From contig DAOKYY010000061.1 in NCBI GenBank assembly GCA_035325905.1, forward strand, positions 1 through 22,124: a DNA stretch of 22,124 nt, given 5' to 3'. Position numbers and translations under genes: made by a program. Shown here piece by piece: positions 7,913 to 15,533 of the stretch. The first letter of the stretch is position 1; every line of letters begins with the position of its first letter. Source of the DNA: DYGX01 sp035325905 (GTDB lineage: Bacteria; Chloroflexota; Anaerolineae; Aggregatilineales; Aggregatilineaceae). The notes below the pieces were generated by a model. That model did no database searches. It had not been told where the DNA came from and worked only from the letters and a program-made list of their open reading frames with translations.

Positions 7913-8983
7913 ATGCAGCTAGGGCTGGGGCTTTACCGGCACATGCTCACGGCGGACAACTACCGCTTCGCGCGGCAGGCGGGTGCGACCGCGATCGTCG
8001 CGCACCTGTGCGATTACTTCGCCGAGGGGCCGCGCATCCCCACCGCCGCCGACCAGGGCTGGGGCCTGGCCGGGCGCGGGCTGGAGATCTGGGAGCCGGA
8101 GAACCTGCGCGCGCTCAAGCAGGCGATCAACGCCGAAGGATTGGAGCTGGCAGCGGTCGAGAACCTTGACCCGGCGCTGTGGCACGATGTGCTGCTCGAC
8201 GGCCCGCGCAAGGCCGAGCAGCTGGAGAGGGTCCGGCGCATCATCCGCGCGTTCGGCGAGGTGGGCATCCCGACGCTCGGCTACAACTTCAGCATGGCCG
8301 GGGTGTGGGGCCACGTCGAGGGGCCGTATGCGCGCGGCGGGGCGCTGTCGGTCGCCTTTCTCGGCGCGGACGGCCCCGCCGAGACGCCGATCCCGCCCGG
8401 CATGATCTGGAACATGACCTACGACCCGCACGCCGCGCCCGGTCCTGGGCTGGCGGTCACGCCGGAGCAGCTCTGGCAGCGGCTCGACGACTTTCTGGCG
8501 GCGGTGTTGCCGGTCGCCGAAGAAGCGGGCGTGACGCTCGCGCTGCACCCCGACGACCCGCCAACGCCCACGCTGCGGAACACCGCGCGCCTGGTCTACC
8601 AGCCCGCGCTCTACCAGCGGCTGCTCGACATGTATCCCAGCCCGGCCAACAAGCTCGAATTCTGCATCGGCTCGCTGGCGGAAATGAGCGAAGGCGACAT
8701 TTACGAGGCGGTGGAGTCCTACAGCCGCCAGGGCGCGATCGCGTACATTCATTTCCGCAACGTGCGCGGCAAGGTCCCGCGCTATCACGAGGTGTTCGTG
8801 GACGAGGGCGACGTGGATATGCTGCGCGTGATCCGCATCCTGCGCGCCAACGGCTATAACGGCGTGCTGATTCCGGATCACACTCCGCAGATGGCGTGCG
8901 CCGCGCCCTGGCACGCGGGGATGGCCTTCGCGCTGGGCTACATGCGCGCCGCGCTCCAGGCGACGGCGCAGACGCGGCCCTAG
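7913..8983 (+). CDS. uxuA: Mannonate dehydratase-like TIM-barrel enzyme (UxuA family)
   Basis: 356 residues, the length of the short UxuA/ManD type that dehydrates D-mannonate to 2-keto-3-deoxygluconate in hexuronate catabolism. The four metal-binding residues of the family are in place: H212 in LALHPDDPP, C251 in LEFCIGSLAEM, H280 in YIHFRNVRGK and D322 in LIPDHTP. The HPDDPP and H-x-RN signatures are specific to UxuA within the xylose-isomerase-like barrels. The ATG at 7913 has AGGGGG at 7901-7906, 6 nt away. No other uronate genes are nearby, so the pathway is inferred from family alone. Its TAG overlaps the stop codon of the opposite-strand pit gene in a shared CTAG. Confidence 0.82.
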   Translation: MQLGLGLYRHMLTADNYRFARQAGATAIVAHLCDYFAEGPRIPTAADQGWGLAGRGLEIWEPENLRALKQAINAEGLELAAVENLDPALWHDVLLDGPRKAEQLERVRRIIRAFGEVGIPTLGYNFSMAGVWGHVEGPYARGGALSVAFLGADGPAETPIPPGMIWNMTYDPHAAPGPGLAVTPEQLWQRLDDFLAAVLPVAEEAGVTLALHPDDPPTPTLRNTARLVYQPALYQRLLDMYPSPANKLEFCIGSLAEMSEGDIYEAVESYSRQGAIAYIHFRNVRGKVPRYHEVFVDEGDVDMLRVIRILRANGYNGVLIPDHTPQMACAAPWHAGMAFALGYMRAALQATAQTRP

Positions 8984-9972
8984 AGCAGCGGGCGCAGCGC
9001 CAGCAGGAGCAGCCCGGCGACCAGCGCCGCGGCCGGGATCGTCAGCACCCAGGACCACAGGATGCGCTGCACCACGCCCCAGCGGACCATCTGCACGCGG
9101 TCGGCGCTGCCCGCGCCGACGATCGACGAGCTGACGACATGCGACGTGCTGACCGGCCCGCCGAGCAGGCCCGCGCCGAGAATCACCAGGGCCGCCGCCG
9201 TCAGCGCGCCCAGGCCATGCACCGGGCGGATGCGGTAATACTTGCGCCCGACGGTGCGCGTGGTCCGCTGCCCGGCGAACAGGGTCCCGCCCGCGAACGC
9301 CGCCGCGCTCGCCGCGACCGCCCAGCCCGGCACCTGAAATTCACTCAGCGCGCCGGTCGCCAGCAGGCCGAGGGTGATCATCCCCATCGTCTTCTGCGTG
9401 TCGTTGCTGCCCTGCACGATCGCGACCGCGACAGCAGCCAGCACCTCGCCATGGCGCAGCGCCAGGTTGGCGCGTGGCGCCGCGTTCTTCAGCACGAAAT
9501 AGAGCAGGCGCACCACCCAGTACCCGGCCAGGATGCTGGCGACCGGCGCAAGAAACAGCGCCAGCAGGCTGGTCAGCAGGCCGCGCAGCAGGATCGCGCG
9601 CGCCCCTTGCGCCATGACCGCCGCCCCGATCAGCCCGCCGACCAGCGCGTGCGACGTGCTCGACGGCAGGCCCAGCGACAGCGCGAGCGCCGTCCACAGC
9701 GTGGCGGACAGCACCCCGGCGGCGATCACCGGCAGCGTGATGGCGTCCGGCGCGAGCACATCGCGGCCCAGCGTCTCGGCGACGGCCAGGCCAAACAAAA
9801 AAGGGCCGGACGCCCCTGCCACCGCCGCGATCAGCAGCGCCTTGCGGTAGCCGAGGGCGCGCGTCGAAAGCAGCGGCGCGACGACGTTCGCCGATCCGTT
9901 CTTCCCGTTCAGGAACCCGTAAAACAGCGCCAGCGCGATCAGCGGCAATGAACGAATCGTCAGCATCGACAC
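8980..9972 (-). CDS. pit: PiT-family inorganic phosphate transporter
   Basis: 330 residues, almost entirely hydrophobic, with the inverted-duplicate architecture of PiT transporters, which import phosphate coupled to H+ or Na+. The first signature is NGKNGSANVVAP (about 22-33) and the second is QGSNDTQKTMG (about 187-197). Each half also has its own STSH motif: GLPSSTSHALVG and GGPVSTSHVVSS. In the first signature the usual Asp after Asn is Gly, while the second keeps ND. The GTG at 9972 was chosen because GGGGAGG lies 5 nt upstream; the ATG two codons later is spaced less well. Upstream are a GC hairpin and the four-repeat site at 10035-10070. There is no PhoU-like partner next to it. Confidence 0.87.
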   Translation of the reverse strand: MSMLTIRSLPLIALALFYGFLNGKNGSANVVAPLLSTRALGYRKALLIAAVAGASGPFLFGLAVAETLGRDVLAPDAITLPVIAAGVLSATLWTALALSLGLPSSTSHALVGGLIGAAVMAQGARAILLRGLLTSLLALFLAPVASILAGYWVVRLLYFVLKNAAPRANLALRHGEVLAAVAVAIVQGSNDTQKTMGMITLGLLATGALSEFQVPGWAVAASAAAFAGGTLFAGQRTTRTVGRKYYRIRPVHGLGALTAAALVILGAGLLGGPVSTSHVVSSSIVGAGSADRVQMVRWGVVQRILWSWVLTIPAAALVAGLLLLALRPLL

Positions 9973-10005
9973 GGGCGCCTCCCCAGGTACCCGGCAAACG
10001 CGCAG

Positions 10006-10026
10006 CCCCGGCGCGCCGCGCCGGGG
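10006..10026. other. GC-rich hairpin in the leader of the pit gene
   Basis: CCCCGGCGC at 10006-10014 pairs perfectly with GCGCCGGGG at 10018-10026 around a 3-nt loop. It lies 34 bp upstream of the pit GTG and has no T-tract on either strand, so it is not a standard terminator. It could affect leader RNA stability or mark repeat remains. Confidence 0.55.
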
Positions 10027-10034
10027 CCGTCTGA

Positions 10035-10070
10035 CGTTAAGCCGGTTTAACGCAGATTAAAGAAGTTTAA
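10035..10070 (-). promoter_or_regulatory. Four TTAA-cored direct repeats at 10-bp pitch, PHO-box-like site upstream of pit
   Basis: Read on the minus strand, TTAAAC (10070-10065), TTAATC (10060-10055), TTAAAC (10050-10045) and TTAACG (10040-10035) repeat with exactly 10 bp from unit to unit. Arrays of short TTAA/TTAACA-like direct repeats spaced about one helical turn are how OmpR-type phosphate regulators (PhoB/PhoP) bind in several phyla. The site lies 63-98 bp upstream of the phosphate transporter and in no other gene's promoter region. No good -10 is visible downstream of it. The regulator itself is not in this window. Confidence 0.6.
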
Positions 10071-10112
10071 CCGTTTCGAGCGCGCCATGCCCAACGCCGC
10101 GCTGCGGCAGGG

Positions 10113-10172
10113 CCTTGGTTTTGCGGTTTTGTGCTGCTTTTCGTTGTTCTTCGCCGCCCGTTGCCGCCCGTC
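10113..10172. repeat. T-rich GCTG/GTTTT degenerate repeat downstream of the fusion gene
   Basis: The plus strand shows units such as TTTTGCGGTTTTGTGCTGCTTTTC and then two CCGCCCGTTG-like units directly after the stop of the leftward gene at 10176. It resembles one arm of the arrays at 1989-2100 and 18191-18275 but has no clear opposing arm, so terminator function is uncertain. Confidence 0.4.
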
Positions 10173-10175
10173 GTT

Positions 10176-11330
10176 CTAGTCGCTGGCGCGGCGGGCGACG
10201 ATCCGCACCGCGTTGGGGATCGGGCGCCCGGCTACCAGGATCAGATAGCCGCCGCCGCCCGCGCCGGAGAGTTTCCAGCCGAGCGCGTGGTCGCGGTGCT
10301 GCGCGATCAGGGCCTCGACCTGGGGCGTGACCATCTTGGGGAACATCGCGATCTGCGCTTCGTACGAGCGCCGCACCGCCGCGCCAAACGCCGCCAGATC
10401 GCGCGCCAGGATCGCCCTCCAGGCGTCGTCGGCGGCGCGGGCCAGCGCCCCGGCCCGCTCGCGATCGATGCGCGTATCGGACAGCACGTCAAAATCACCC
10501 TCGCGCGGGCCGATGGCGACCAGGTACAGCGCCTGCTCGACGAAATGCAGCGCCTCCTCGTCCTGCACGGAAGTGATGCGCGCCGGCCAGTACGCGCCCT
10601 CGTAGTCGGCGCGCGCCAGGCCGGGGAACACGATCCCGATCGCGTCCTGCGAGCCGGAAATCTCGGTTGTGCCGGGCGGGTTGTCGTAGGCGAACAGGAT
10701 TTTGGCGATCTTGTGCGGGTCGCCCGCCGGAAGGCGCGACTCCCACAGCTCAATCGCGGCGTTGCGCGTGCTGGACGCCATGCCGCTGCGCTCGTTGAAC
10801 TCAATCGTCGGCTCAATCGAGAGCGTGATCACCGCGCCGGGATGGTGCTTCGAGACGAACGGCTGGTCCAGCCAGCCCCCGGCCAGGTCGATGCGGAACG
10901 GGATGCGGTTGAGCGTGCGCAGCGCGGTGCTGGAGCGGGGCGTCAGTCCGGCGTGCGGCTCGCGCTCCAGCACGACATACTCGACGCCGTGCGCTTCGCA
11001 AAGCTGTTGCTTGGCCGGGATGTGCCCGTCGGCATTGACCACGAAAACATCCGGGCGCAGCCGCTTGAAATCGTCCTCAAAATCCAGCAGGCCCGACCCG
11101 CGCGAGATGAAGGCGTCTTTCACGTCGCCGACCGCCTTGACCATGAACAGCCGCTCGTCTTCGGAGTTGACCGGCGGGCGGCCCTTCAGCTCGTAGACGG
11201 TCTGATCCGACCCCAGCGCGACGTACAGATCGCCGAAGCGGGCCGCCTCTTTGAAGAAGGCGATATGCCCGCTGTGCAGCAGGTCAAAACATCCGCTGAC
11301 CATTACTTTTTTGCGCGAATCTTCCGGCAT
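10176..11330 (-). CDS. Nucleotidyltransferase - GHMP kinase fusion protein
   Basis: 384 residues in two domains. Residues 8-130 are a cytidylyltransferase-like Rossmann domain with the HxGH signature HSGH (19-22, in SGCFDLLHSGHIAFF), as in the nucleotidyltransferase half of HldE. Residues 138-384 look like a GHMP-family sugar kinase: substrate-side RIPFRIDLAGGW (142-153), a diverged phosphate loop RSGMASSTRNAA (181-192), a QD motif SGSQDAIG (225-232) with D229, and motif 3 LSGAGGGGYLIL (355-366). Such a pair could phosphorylate a sugar and activate it as a nucleotide sugar for glycan synthesis. The actual sugar and nucleotide cannot be read. ATG at 11330 follows AGAGGAC at good spacing. It lies 72 bp downstream of the transposase-like gene, with a weak promoter (TTGCAC-18-CACAAT) in between. 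Confidence 0.75.
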   Translation of the reverse strand: MPEDSRKKVMVSGCFDLLHSGHIAFFKEAARFGDLYVALGSDQTVYELKGRPPVNSEDERLFMVKAVGDVKDAFISRGSGLLDFEDDFKRLRPDVFVVNADGHIPAKQQLCEAHGVEYVVLEREPHAGLTPRSSTALRTLNRIPFRIDLAGGWLDQPFVSKHHPGAVITLSIEPTIEFNERSGMASSTRNAAIELWESRLPAGDPHKIAKILFAYDNPPGTTEISGSQDAIGIVFPGLARADYEGAYWPARITSVQDEEALHFVEQALYLVAIGPREGDFDVLSDTRIDRERAGALARAADDAWRAILARDLAAFGAAVRRSYEAQIAMFPKMVTPQVEALIAQHRDHALGWKLSGAGGGGYLILVAGRPIPNAVRIVARRASD

Positions 11331-11402
11331 AGTTGTCCTCTGGCGGCGTGCTGTGTGAGTTGGCTCGAATTGTGCCGCAGAGCGCCGCCGCCGTGCAACT
11401 GG

Positions 11403-11912
11403 TTAAGGCCACCTCTCGCCGCCGCCGATCCACAGCCAGGGCCAGTCGCCCGGCGCATGCGCCAGCCCCGCCTCGACCGGCAGCCGCGCCAGCGCGTAAA
11501 GCGCGTTGCTCAGCCGGTACTCGCTCCACAGCGCCTGCCGGTGATAGCCGTCTTGCCAGACGCGGTAGATCGCGCCGCCCCAGACCGGCGAATAGCGCAG
11601 CACGAGGTCGAGCGCGTCGTCGCCGGCGCGCCGAATCTGCGCCAGCACATGCTCGGCGGCGCGCGCTTTGACCGACGCGGCGAACACATCCAGCCCGGCA
11701 TCGTCCGCCGGACCGGCGATCAGGCGCACCAGCGCGGGCAGGACCAGCGCGCCCCACAGCCTGCCCGGCGCTTCTGGCGCGGCGGCGCGCACGGCCTCGA
11801 ACGCGGCCCGCGCCAGTTGGGGCCGCGCCAGCAACGGCGCGTGATCGCGCACGACCAGCGTGATCTGCGCGTAGTATTCGCCCGTCTCGCCACGGTCAGG
11901 CTCGCCGTTCAT
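11403..11912 (-). CDS. Degenerate REP-associated-transposase-like (Y1/HUH fold) protein
   Basis: 169 residues, the length of RAYT-type Y1 transposases, and it follows their layout. Residues 13-32 (YYAQITLVVRDHAPLLARPQ) resemble the first strand and loop. Residues 56-66 occupy the place of the MPDHVHLLL strand, and 118-160 (VWQDGYHRQALWSEY, then LPVEAGLAHAPGDWPW) match the family's VWQ...GYHD, NPVRAGL and DWPWSS motifs. The HUH motif is lost: the strand reads LPALVRLI, so both His are replaced, and I see no catalytic Tyr in the following helix region. It is therefore either inactive or repurposed. It has no visible IS ends. ATG at 11912 has a poor ribosome binding site. It diverges from the molybdoenzyme gene. 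Confidence 0.6.
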   Translation of the reverse strand: MNGEPDRGETGEYYAQITLVVRDHAPLLARPQLARAAFEAVRAAAPEAPGRLWGALVLPALVRLIAGPADDAGLDVFAASVKARAAEHVLAQIRRAGDDALDLVLRYSPVWGGAIYRVWQDGYHRQALWSEYRLSNALYALARLPVEAGLAHAPGDWPWLWIGGGERWP

Positions 11913-11952
11913 CGTGTTTTTTATGCAGCCGTTAATCTAATCCTAAACCTGG

Positions 11953-11985
11953 TATAAGTTATCGGTCGCAAAAAGGGGTTATACT
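11953..11985 (+). promoter_or_regulatory. Candidate -10 elements upstream of the molybdoenzyme gene
   Basis: TATACT at 11980-11985 is the best -10, and TATAAG at 11953-11958 is a second candidate. Neither has a good TTGACA at 17 bp. The start codon follows 37 bp after the first, with GAAGGG at 12008-12013 as ribosome binding site. Confidence 0.4.
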
Positions 11986-12021
11986 GAGAATCCACCGCCG
12001 CACCAGAGAAGGGCTGCACCC

Positions 12022-13701
12022 ATGCGCACGACCTCCGCCCTGCTGACCGGCGCGCTGGTGGGCCTGATGCTCACCGCGCCCTTTATCGCTGTATTATACC
12101 TGGCGGATCAGGCCGCCAGTCTTCCCTTTGTGCCGTATGCGCTCTTTGACTGGCTGGGGCGGGTTCTGCCCGGCGATGTCATCACGCGCGTGATCGACGG
12201 CATGGTGACTGTCATTCACGAGTTCGACCTGGGTGAAACCTCCAGCACGGCCAAGACGATCGAGAACTGGATGGGGCTGCTGACCTTTTTGGCTGTCGGC
12301 GTGGCGGCGGGCGCGGGGCTATTCGCCGCGCGGCGGGCGTTCGACGCGCGCCCGGATGAGCGCACCCGCACCGCGCCCGGCGTGGTGGTCGCGATTCTCG
12401 TCGGCCTGCCGCTGATTCTGATCACGCGCCACATCGTGTATGGCGAAGGCGCGGCGTTCACGGAGGTCGCGCCGGAAGGAACGGCGCTGGTCTGGCTGGC
12501 GCTCGCCTTCCTGGTGTGGGGCATCGCGCTGAGCCGGGCCTACTCGCGGCTCTACCCGGCGCCTGCCGCCGCACCGGTGGTGTCCGCGCCCGCGCCTGAT
12601 TCCGCCGTCCGGCGCCTGAACCGCCGCCAGTTTTTGATCGAGCTGGGCGGCGCGAGCGCAGCGATCACCGTGATCGGCGCGGGGGTTGGCGAGCTGCTGG
12701 CATCCCGCGAGGAGCGCGATCTTGAAGCGACGATCAAGGCGCGCCGCGAAGCCGCCGAGGCGATACCCGCCGGGCTGCCCAATGCCGATGCGGCCGTCGA
12801 GCCGGCGCCCGGCACCCGGCCGGAATACACCCCGCTCGAAGACCATTACCGGATCGACATCAACTCGCGCCCGGTCGAGATCGACGGCGCCGAGTGGCGG
12901 CTGCGCATTCACGGGCGGGTCGATCAACCGGTCGAATTGACGCTGGACGATCTGGTGACACGCTATGCGCCGCGCGACCAGTATGTGACGCTGGCGTGCA
13001 TCTCGAACCCGGTCGCAGGCGATCTGATCAGCACGACGCGCTGGACCGGCGTCAGCCTGCGGGACGTGCTGGCCGATACCGGCGTGCAGCCGGAGGCGGC
13101 CTATTTGCTGGTGCGCTCCGCCGACGGCTTTCACGAGAGCGTTGACCTCGCCCTGGTAGAGGATGATCCCCGCATCATGCTCACCTACCAGTGGGACGGG
13201 ATCGCGCTGCTACCCCAGCACGGCTACCCGCTGCGCATTTACATCCCCGATCGCTACGGCATGAAGCAGCCGAAATGGATTACCGAAATTGAAGTCGCCC
13301 GCGACGAGGAAGCAGGCTACTGGGTCGAGCGTGGCTGGGACGCGGTCGCCCAGATGCGCGCCACCTCGGTGATCGACGTGGTGGCCGCTGACGCCGCCTA
13401 CGCGGACCCGGCCACCGGCGCAATGCGGGTGCCAATCGGCGGAATCGCGCACGCGGGCGCGCGTGGCGTCTCCAGAGTCGAAGTGCGGGTGGATGGCGGC
13501 GAGTGGACCGCAGCGCAGCTTCGCGCCCCGCTCTCCGAGACGACCTGGGTGATCTGGCGCTATGACTGGCCGTTCGCCGAAGGCGAGCACACGTTCGCCG
13601 TGCGCTGCGTCGAGGGCGACGGCACGCCACAGATTGAGGAGCGCGCCTCGACCAAGCCCAGCGGCGCGACCGGCATCCATAGCGTCTCGCGCACGCTGTG
13701 A
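12022..13701 (+). CDS. Membrane-anchored molybdopterin oxidoreductase (sulfite-oxidase fold)
   Basis: 559 residues. The N-terminal quarter has about four membrane segments (residues 5-28, 84-104, 119-138, 154-173). A Tat-type motif follows in the middle of the chain, LNRRQFLIELGG at 199-210, with a hydrophobic stretch to about 227. Residues 270-425 are the oxidoreductase molybdopterin domain, with the molybdenum-ligating cysteine C326 in LACISNPVAGDL and the downstream HGYPLRIYIPDRYGMKQPKW stretch. Residues 425-559 match the Mo-cofactor dimerisation domain. It should act outside the membrane, oxidising or reducing a small S- or N-oxide-type substrate; which one is unknown. ATG at 12022 has GAAGGG 8 nt upstream. 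murJ lies 113 bp downstream on the same strand. Confidence 0.85.
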   Translation: MRTTSALLTGALVGLMLTAPFIAVLYLADQAASLPFVPYALFDWLGRVLPGDVITRVIDGMVTVIHEFDLGETSSTAKTIENWMGLLTFLAVGVAAGAGLFAARRAFDARPDERTRTAPGVVVAILVGLPLILITRHIVYGEGAAFTEVAPEGTALVWLALAFLVWGIALSRAYSRLYPAPAAAPVVSAPAPDSAVRRLNRRQFLIELGGASAAITVIGAGVGELLASREERDLEATIKARREAAEAIPAGLPNADAAVEPAPGTRPEYTPLEDHYRIDINSRPVEIDGAEWRLRIHGRVDQPVELTLDDLVTRYAPRDQYVTLACISNPVAGDLISTTRWTGVSLRDVLADTGVQPEAAYLLVRSADGFHESVDLALVEDDPRIMLTYQWDGIALLPQHGYPLRIYIPDRYGMKQPKWITEIEVARDEEAGYWVERGWDAVAQMRATSVIDVVAADAAYADPATGAMRVPIGGIAHAGARGVSRVEVRVDGGEWTAAQLRAPLSETTWVIWRYDWPFAEGEHTFAVRCVEGDGTPQIEERASTKPSGATGIHSVSRTL

Positions 13702-13765
13702 TCGTCCATCGCAGGCGCATTGAGCCATTACTTCTAGCGTTTTCGGCGCTCGCCCGGTAGAGTAA

Positions 13766-13794
13766 GCGCGCGGCCCGGTCTGGGCCAAGCGCGC
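13766..13794 (+). other. GC-rich hairpin just upstream of murJ
   Basis: GCGCGC (13766-13771) and GGCCC (13772-13776) pair with GGGCC (13782-13786) and GCGCGC (13789-13794), with an AA bulge and a GGTCT loop. It has no T-tract and ends 20 nt before the murJ ATG, which lacks an obvious ribosome binding site. It could be a leader structure that influences translation or a weak terminator of the upstream gene. Confidence 0.45.
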
Positions 13795-13814
13795 GATTCG
13801 ATCGAGCGAGCGGC

Positions 13815-15449
13815 ATGAGCACAGTTATCGGCGAGACCGTCGCCGTTACCCCGGCGGAACCCTCTGACTCCAGCACTCCCCCGGCGGGCATGGTCCGCGC
13901 GACCGGCGTGATCGCGCTGGGCAACGTCGCCAGCCGCGTGCTGGGGCTGGTGCGCGAGATGCTGCTGACGGCGCTGTTCGGCCCCGGCGCGGCGGTGGAC
14001 GCCTTCAACCTGGCGATTATTGTCCCGCGCGGGCTGTACGACCTGTTGATCGGCGGGCACGTTAATTCGGCGCTGGTCCCGGTGCTCAGCGCCTACGCCG
14101 CCCATGAAAACCGCCGCGACCTGTGGGAGCTGGTCAACCGGCTGCTCGGCGTGGTGGTGGTCACGCTGGCGGCGCTGGTGCTGGCGCTCGAAGTGTTCGC
14201 GCCGCAGGTGATCGGCCTGATCGCGGACCGCGACGCCGCGCCCGAAGTGATCGCGCTGGCGACCGATCTGCTGCGCATCACGGCTCCGGCGCTGATCTTC
14301 CTGAGCCTGTTCGCCGTGCTGTCCGGCTTGCTCTACGCGTTGCGGCGCTTCACCTGGCCCGCCTTTGCCTCGACCGTCTTCAACGGCACGATCGTGCTGG
14401 TCACGCTGGCGCTCTATCGCCCGCTGGGCATCACGGCGGTCGCGCTCGGCTGGCTGATCGGCGCGCTGGTCCAGATGCTGCTGCAAGCGCCCGGCCTGCG
14501 CGACGCCCGGCTGCGGTTCCAGGTGCGCGGCGCGCTCGGCCACCCCGGCCTGCGGCGGATCGGCGTGCTCTACGTCCCGGTGATGGCGACGCTGGCGCTG
14601 GATGTGCTGGTCAACCGGCCTTTCAGCTACAACCTCGCCTCCAGCACGGGCGAGGGCAGCATCTCGTACATGTCGTGGGCGACGACATTGATTCAGTTCC
14701 CACAGGGGCTGGTCGCGATCGCGATCTCGGCGGCGATTCTGCCGACGCTCTCGCGCCAGGCTGCGGCGGCGCAGCGCGCGCTGCTGCCGTTCAAGGTGAC
14801 GCTCGGCCAGGGGCTGCGGCTGGCGCTGGTGCTGATCATCCCGGCGACGGTTGGCTTGTTCGTGCTGGCGGAGCCGACCGTCGCGCTGCTGTTCGAGCGC
14901 GGCAAGTTCGGCGCGACCGACACGGCCCTGACCGCGCTGGCGCTGCGCCTGTACCTGCTGGGGCTGCCGTTCGCGGCGGTCGATCTGCTGCTGGTCTACG
15001 CCTTTTACGCCCAGCAGAACACGCTCGTCCCGGCGCTGGTCGGCGTGATCTCGCTGGCGGCGTACATGGCGATCGCGATCGGGCTGCTGCCGTGGTACAG
15101 CTTCTTCGCGCTGATGATCGCGGACTCGGTCAAGCACGTGGTGCACAGCGGCGTCTCGGCCTGGCTGCTGCATCGCCGGTTGGGCGGCTATGGCGACCAA
15201 CGCCTGATCCGCACCGCGACGCGGGCCGCGCTCGCCGCCGCCGGGATGGGCGTGCTGACCTATGCGGCGGCGGCCGGGCTGGGCGAAGTGCTGCCGCGCA
15301 ATGCATTGGGACACCTGATCGTGGTGGCGGGCGCGGGCGGCGTCGGCCTGGCGGTCTACAGCGCGCTGGCGTCGTGGCTGGGGCTGGACGAGTGGCGCTG
15401 GATGCGGGGCCTGCTACGCGAGCGACTGGCCCGGCGCGCCGCGCGGTAG
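13815..15449 (+). CDS. murJ: MurJ/MviN-family lipid II flippase
   Basis: 544 residues, typical for MurJ, which moves lipid-linked peptidoglycan precursor across the membrane. After a polar N-terminal tail of about 28 residues, hydrophobic helices run to the C-terminus (about 14 expected). The conserved first-helix motif NVASRVLGLVREMLL gives R41 and R47, and D62 follows in GAAVDAFN; their spacing equals the R18, R24, D39 set of E. coli MurJ. The Arg at the E. coli R52 position seems shifted (R72 in VPRGLYDLL). PQGLVAIAISAAILPTLS around 296-313 is also typical. ATG at 13815 has no clear Shine-Dalgarno; M26 (MVRATG) is an alternative start just before homology. The methyltransferase follows 84 bp later. 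Confidence 0.9.
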   Translation: MSTVIGETVAVTPAEPSDSSTPPAGMVRATGVIALGNVASRVLGLVREMLLTALFGPGAAVDAFNLAIIVPRGLYDLLIGGHVNSALVPVLSAYAAHENRRDLWELVNRLLGVVVVTLAALVLALEVFAPQVIGLIADRDAAPEVIALATDLLRITAPALIFLSLFAVLSGLLYALRRFTWPAFASTVFNGTIVLVTLALYRPLGITAVALGWLIGALVQMLLQAPGLRDARLRFQVRGALGHPGLRRIGVLYVPVMATLALDVLVNRPFSYNLASSTGEGSISYMSWATTLIQFPQGLVAIAISAAILPTLSRQAAAAQRALLPFKVTLGQGLRLALVLIIPATVGLFVLAEPTVALLFERGKFGATDTALTALALRLYLLGLPFAAVDLLLVYAFYAQQNTLVPALVGVISLAAYMAIAIGLLPWYSFFALMIADSVKHVVHSGVSAWLLHRRLGGYGDQRLIRTATRAALAAAGMGVLTYAAAAGLGEVLPRNALGHLIVVAGAGGVGLAVYSALASWLGLDEWRWMRGLLRERLARRAAR

Positions 15450-15480
15450 AGCGCGTGGCGCTGTCGCGGGCGCCCCGCTT

Positions 15481-15500
15481 GGTATAATCACGGTATAATC
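15481..15500 (+). promoter_or_regulatory. Tandem duplicated -10 elements upstream of the methyltransferase
   Basis: GGTATAATC occurs twice, giving perfect TATAAT boxes at 15483-15488 and 15494-15499, 11 bp apart. Neither has a recognisable -35 at 17 bp. The methyltransferase start lies 34 bp after the second. It probably reflects an 11-bp duplication giving two closely spaced transcription starts. Confidence 0.55.
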
Positions 15501-15533
15501 GCGGCCATCACGCGTGAAAATGAGGGAAGCGGC

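Noticed and set aside
8980..8983. Shared CTAG in which the stop codons of two convergent genes overlap
   Set aside because: A 4-bp tail-to-tail overlap is common in compact genomes; noted only in the gene entries.
10006..10026. GC hairpin before pit considered as an attenuator or riboswitch
   Set aside because: No T-tract, no alternative pairing and no recognisable aptamer; listed only as a hairpin.
10131..11957. A 608-codon open frame on the plus strand over the fusion and transposase-like genes
   Set aside because: Arg/Gln/Asp-rich translation with no domain, antisense to two genes with clear motifs. Long antisense frames are expected at this GC content. The same applies to frames at 13734-15314 (-), 18574-20205 (+), 2779-4053 (+), 6494-7804 (+) and 8896-9951 (+).
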